From NCBI RefSeq assembly GCF_013179735.1, contig NZ_JABMEG010000001.1:682001-746000 (forward strand): 64,000 nt of DNA. The letters are read 5' to 3'. Source of the DNA: Permianibacter fluminis (GTDB taxonomy: Bacteria; Pseudomonadota; Gammaproteobacteria; Enterobacterales; Permianibacteraceae). The translations under genes and the position numbers were made by a program. The notes beneath the pieces were generated by a model. It ran no database searches. It saw only the letters and a program-made list of their open reading frames with translations, and was not told where the DNA came from. Of the stretch, positions 62,127 through 64,000 are shown in pieces (within the stretch, counting starts at the first letter, position 1; each line of letters starts with the position of its first letter).

Positions 62127-63821
62127 ATGCTCGAATCGCAACGCGGTTTTCTGCTGCTGGCGTTTGCCGCTGTCAGCGCCCTGCTGTTCATCAACTGGAA
62201 AGATGACCAGAACGCCAAGCAACAGGCAGCGATGCGGCCGGCAACCGAGCTCAGCACGCCGGTGACAACGCCGGTGGCCGATTCGGGTCCCGATGTTGTT
62301 GCCAGTAGCGGTACCGATGTACCGACCGCACCGTCGATCAGCCCGACCGAGCCGGCCCCGGCAGCAACCGAAGCCGACCGCTATGTCGAACTGCGCACCG
62401 ACGTCCTGCGGGTCGTGATTGACCGGGTCGGCGGCGATGTGGTCGAAGCCGACCTGCTGAAATACCGGAAAGAATTGAGCGCCGACAGCGACCCCATCCA
62501 TCTGCTGCAGTACCGCGACAACCGTACCTATGTCGCTCAGAGTGGTTTGTCAGGCACCGGCGGTCCAGATAGCGATACGGGCCGGGCGACCTACAGCATC
62601 GAGCCGGGCGCGACCGTGCTGGCCGACGGTAACGAAGCACTCACTGTCAAACTCGACTGGACCAGCCCGGAAGGCCTGAGCGTCAGCAAGCGTTTTACGC
62701 TGGCCCGTGCCGAACACCTGATCAAGCTGGATGTCGACGTCAAGAATGGCACTGCCGCTCCATTTGCTGGCCGGCTTTTCACCCAGTTGAAGCGTGACCG
62801 CTTCGTCGAGGCCAAAGCCAACTCGATGGGACTTTCCGCCTACACCGGCGCCGCCTTCAACACGGCCGACAAGCGTTACGAGAAGTACAAGTTCGAAGCG
62901 ATGGACGAAGCGCCGCTGAACATCGACACCACCGGCGGCTGGGTGTCCTATCTGCAACACTATTTCATCGCGGCCTGGGTGCCGGCCGACAAGACCGCCA
63001 ACAACATCTATACCCGGGTCCGCGCCGACAAGCAGTCGATCATCGGTATCCAACAAGCGCCGGTCAGCATTGCCCCGGGCGAAAGCATGACCCTTTCGGC
63101 TTCGCTGTATCTTGGCCCGAAGATCCAGGACGATCTGGCCAAAGTTGCCCCCGGTCTCGACCTGACGGTCGACTATGGTTTCCTCTGGTGGATCGGCCAG
63201 CCGCTGTTTATCGCCTTGACCGCCATCCATGCCATTGTCGGCAACTGGGGCGTCGCCATCATTCTAGTGACCATGCTGGTCAAGCTGCTGCTCTATCCAG
63301 TCGCCAGCGCCCAGTACCGCAGCTTTGCCAAGATGCGGATGATGGCGCCGAAACTGGCGGCGCTGAAAGAGCGTTATGGCGACGACCGTCAGGCCTTTTC
63401 GCAGGCCATGATGGAGCTATATAAGAAGGAAAAGGTCAATCCGCTCGGCGGCTGCCTGCCACTGCTGATCACCATGCCGATTTTCATGGCGCTGTACTGG
63501 GTGCTGATGGAGTCGGTCGAGCTGCGCCACGCCGGCTTTATCCTGTGGATCAAAGACTTGTCGGTCATGGACCCGTACTACGTGCTGCCGATTCTGATGG
63601 GCATCTCGATGTGGGTCATGCAGAAGATGCAGCCGGCCAGCCCGACCATGGACCCGATGCAGCAGAAAATCATGCAGTACATGCCGGTCATCATGAGCGT
63701 GTTCTTCCTGTGGTTCCCGGCCGGTCTGGTGCTGTACTGGCTGGTCAACAACCTGCTGTCGATCGCCCAGCAAACCTATATCACCAAGAAGATCGAGCAC
63801 GAACAGGCCCGCAAGAGCTGA
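62127..63821 (+). CDS. yidC: Membrane protein insertase YidC
   Basis: The 564-aa protein has an N-terminal span (GFLLLAFAAVSALLFINW), a large periplasmic domain, and the insertase core with GNWGVAIILVTMLVKLLLYPVASAQYRSFAKMRMMAPKL, PLGGCLPLLITMPIFMALYWVL and the last spans. It inserts inner-membrane proteins alone or with SecYEG. It starts 7 bases after rnpA; the yidD gene that usually lies between the two is absent. Confidence 0.97.
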   Translation: MLESQRGFLLLAFAAVSALLFINWKDDQNAKQQAAMRPATELSTPVTTPVADSGPDVVASSGTDVPTAPSISPTEPAPAATEADRYVELRTDVLRVVIDRVGGDVVEADLLKYRKELSADSDPIHLLQYRDNRTYVAQSGLSGTGGPDSDTGRATYSIEPGATVLADGNEALTVKLDWTSPEGLSVSKRFTLARAEHLIKLDVDVKNGTAAPFAGRLFTQLKRDRFVEAKANSMGLSAYTGAAFNTADKRYEKYKFEAMDEAPLNIDTTGGWVSYLQHYFIAAWVPADKTANNIYTRVRADKQSIIGIQQAPVSIAPGESMTLSASLYLGPKIQDDLAKVAPGLDLTVDYGFLWWIGQPLFIALTAIHAIVGNWGVAIILVTMLVKLLLYPVASAQYRSFAKMRMMAPKLAALKERYGDDRQAFSQAMMELYKKEKVNPLGGCLPLLITMPIFMALYWVLMESVELRHAGFILWIKDLSVMDPYYVLPILMGISMWVMQKMQPASPTMDPMQQKIMQYMPVIMSVFFLWFPAGLVLYWLVNNLLSIAQQTYITKKIEHEQARKS

Positions 63822-63935
63822 GTTAGCCTCCGATCGAAGACTATCGGCCCCGCCCGCCCTGTTCCGCTAAGATGGACCGGGCGCCGGGGCCGAGTTGTTT
63901 CTGCCCGGCCTGAAACCCGCCGACCGCGAGTCGCC

Positions 63936-64000
63936 ATGAAAGCCAGCACCGACACCATTGCAGCGATAGCCACCGCGGCCGGCCGTGCCGGGGTCGGCGT
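63936..64000 (+). CDS. mnmE: tRNA modification GTPase MnmE, N-terminal start only
   Basis: The visible 21 residues (STDTIAAIATAAGRAGVG) are the conserved start of MnmE, which with MnmG modifies wobble uridines of tRNA. The rest lies beyond the window. A GC-rich inverted repeat (CGGCCCCG / CGGGGCCG, about 63845-63891) lies between yidC and this gene and may be a terminator. Confidence 0.9.
   Translation, partial: MKASTDTIAAIATAAGRAGVG

Overview
The window is a chromosomal segment around the replication origin of a gammaproteobacterium with moderately high GC. The right end carries the conserved origin block: gyrB, recF, dnaN and dnaA on the minus strand, an AT-rich gap with DnaA-box-like sites, then rpmH, rnpA, yidC and the start of mnmE on the plus strand. 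Two parS-like sites lie inside recF. I cannot name the genus from sequence alone.

Left part (1-8.6 kb) looks like ordinary chromosome. A minus-strand ECF sigma / anti-sigma / leucine-rich-repeat / alginate-export-type porin operon is followed on the plus strand by a GT2 glycosyltransferase and a YaiO-type outer-membrane protein, cytochrome b561, ribA and a membrane-anchored class III cyclase. From 8.7 to 16.5 kb is a defence block: a complete type I restriction-modification operon with an embedded fic gene (hsdM-hsdS-fic-hsdR) and a higBA toxin-antitoxin pair.

The main result is a complete Tn7-like transposon at 16675-54625 (37,951 bp). Its ends begin TGTGGGATC, carry repeated ATTCTCACAATAA-type sub-terminal motifs (two copies 22 bp apart at the right end), and are flanked by a 5-bp duplication ATTTT (16670-16674 and 54626-54630). 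It sits 9 bp downstream of the gyrB stop codon and has displaced the gyrB terminator to 16636-16660. The transposition genes are tnsA, tnsB, tnsC and two tniQ/tnsD-like genes, plus a ParS/MbcA-like gene coupled to the last one; there are no cas genes.

The left-end cargo (16.9-28.0 kb) is an NAD+-centred cluster: SPFH protein, NAD-kinase-like protein, NadR-like NMN adenylyltransferase/ribosylnicotinamide kinase, PnuC, NADAR, ADP-ribosylglycohydrolase, NrtR regulator, PncA, PncB, NadE, a 118-aa protein resembling entries named ADP-ribosylation/crystallin J1, KptA and DUF4291. Four 23-bp operator-like sites of one type lie in tandem pairs in front of the two promoters of this cluster, so it reads as one NrtR-controlled regulon that can rebuild NAD+ from nicotinamide, nicotinate or nicotinamide riboside and process ADP-ribose derivatives. 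The rest of the cargo is conflict-related: an RHS toxin with orphan tip and two putative immunity proteins, HEPN-like proteins, an ABC-three-component system, a SIR2-like (DUF4917) protein, a protein with two papain-like triads, and orphan antitoxins. One mobile element therefore appears to carry both a likely NAD+-consuming effector and an NAD+ rebuilding pathway.
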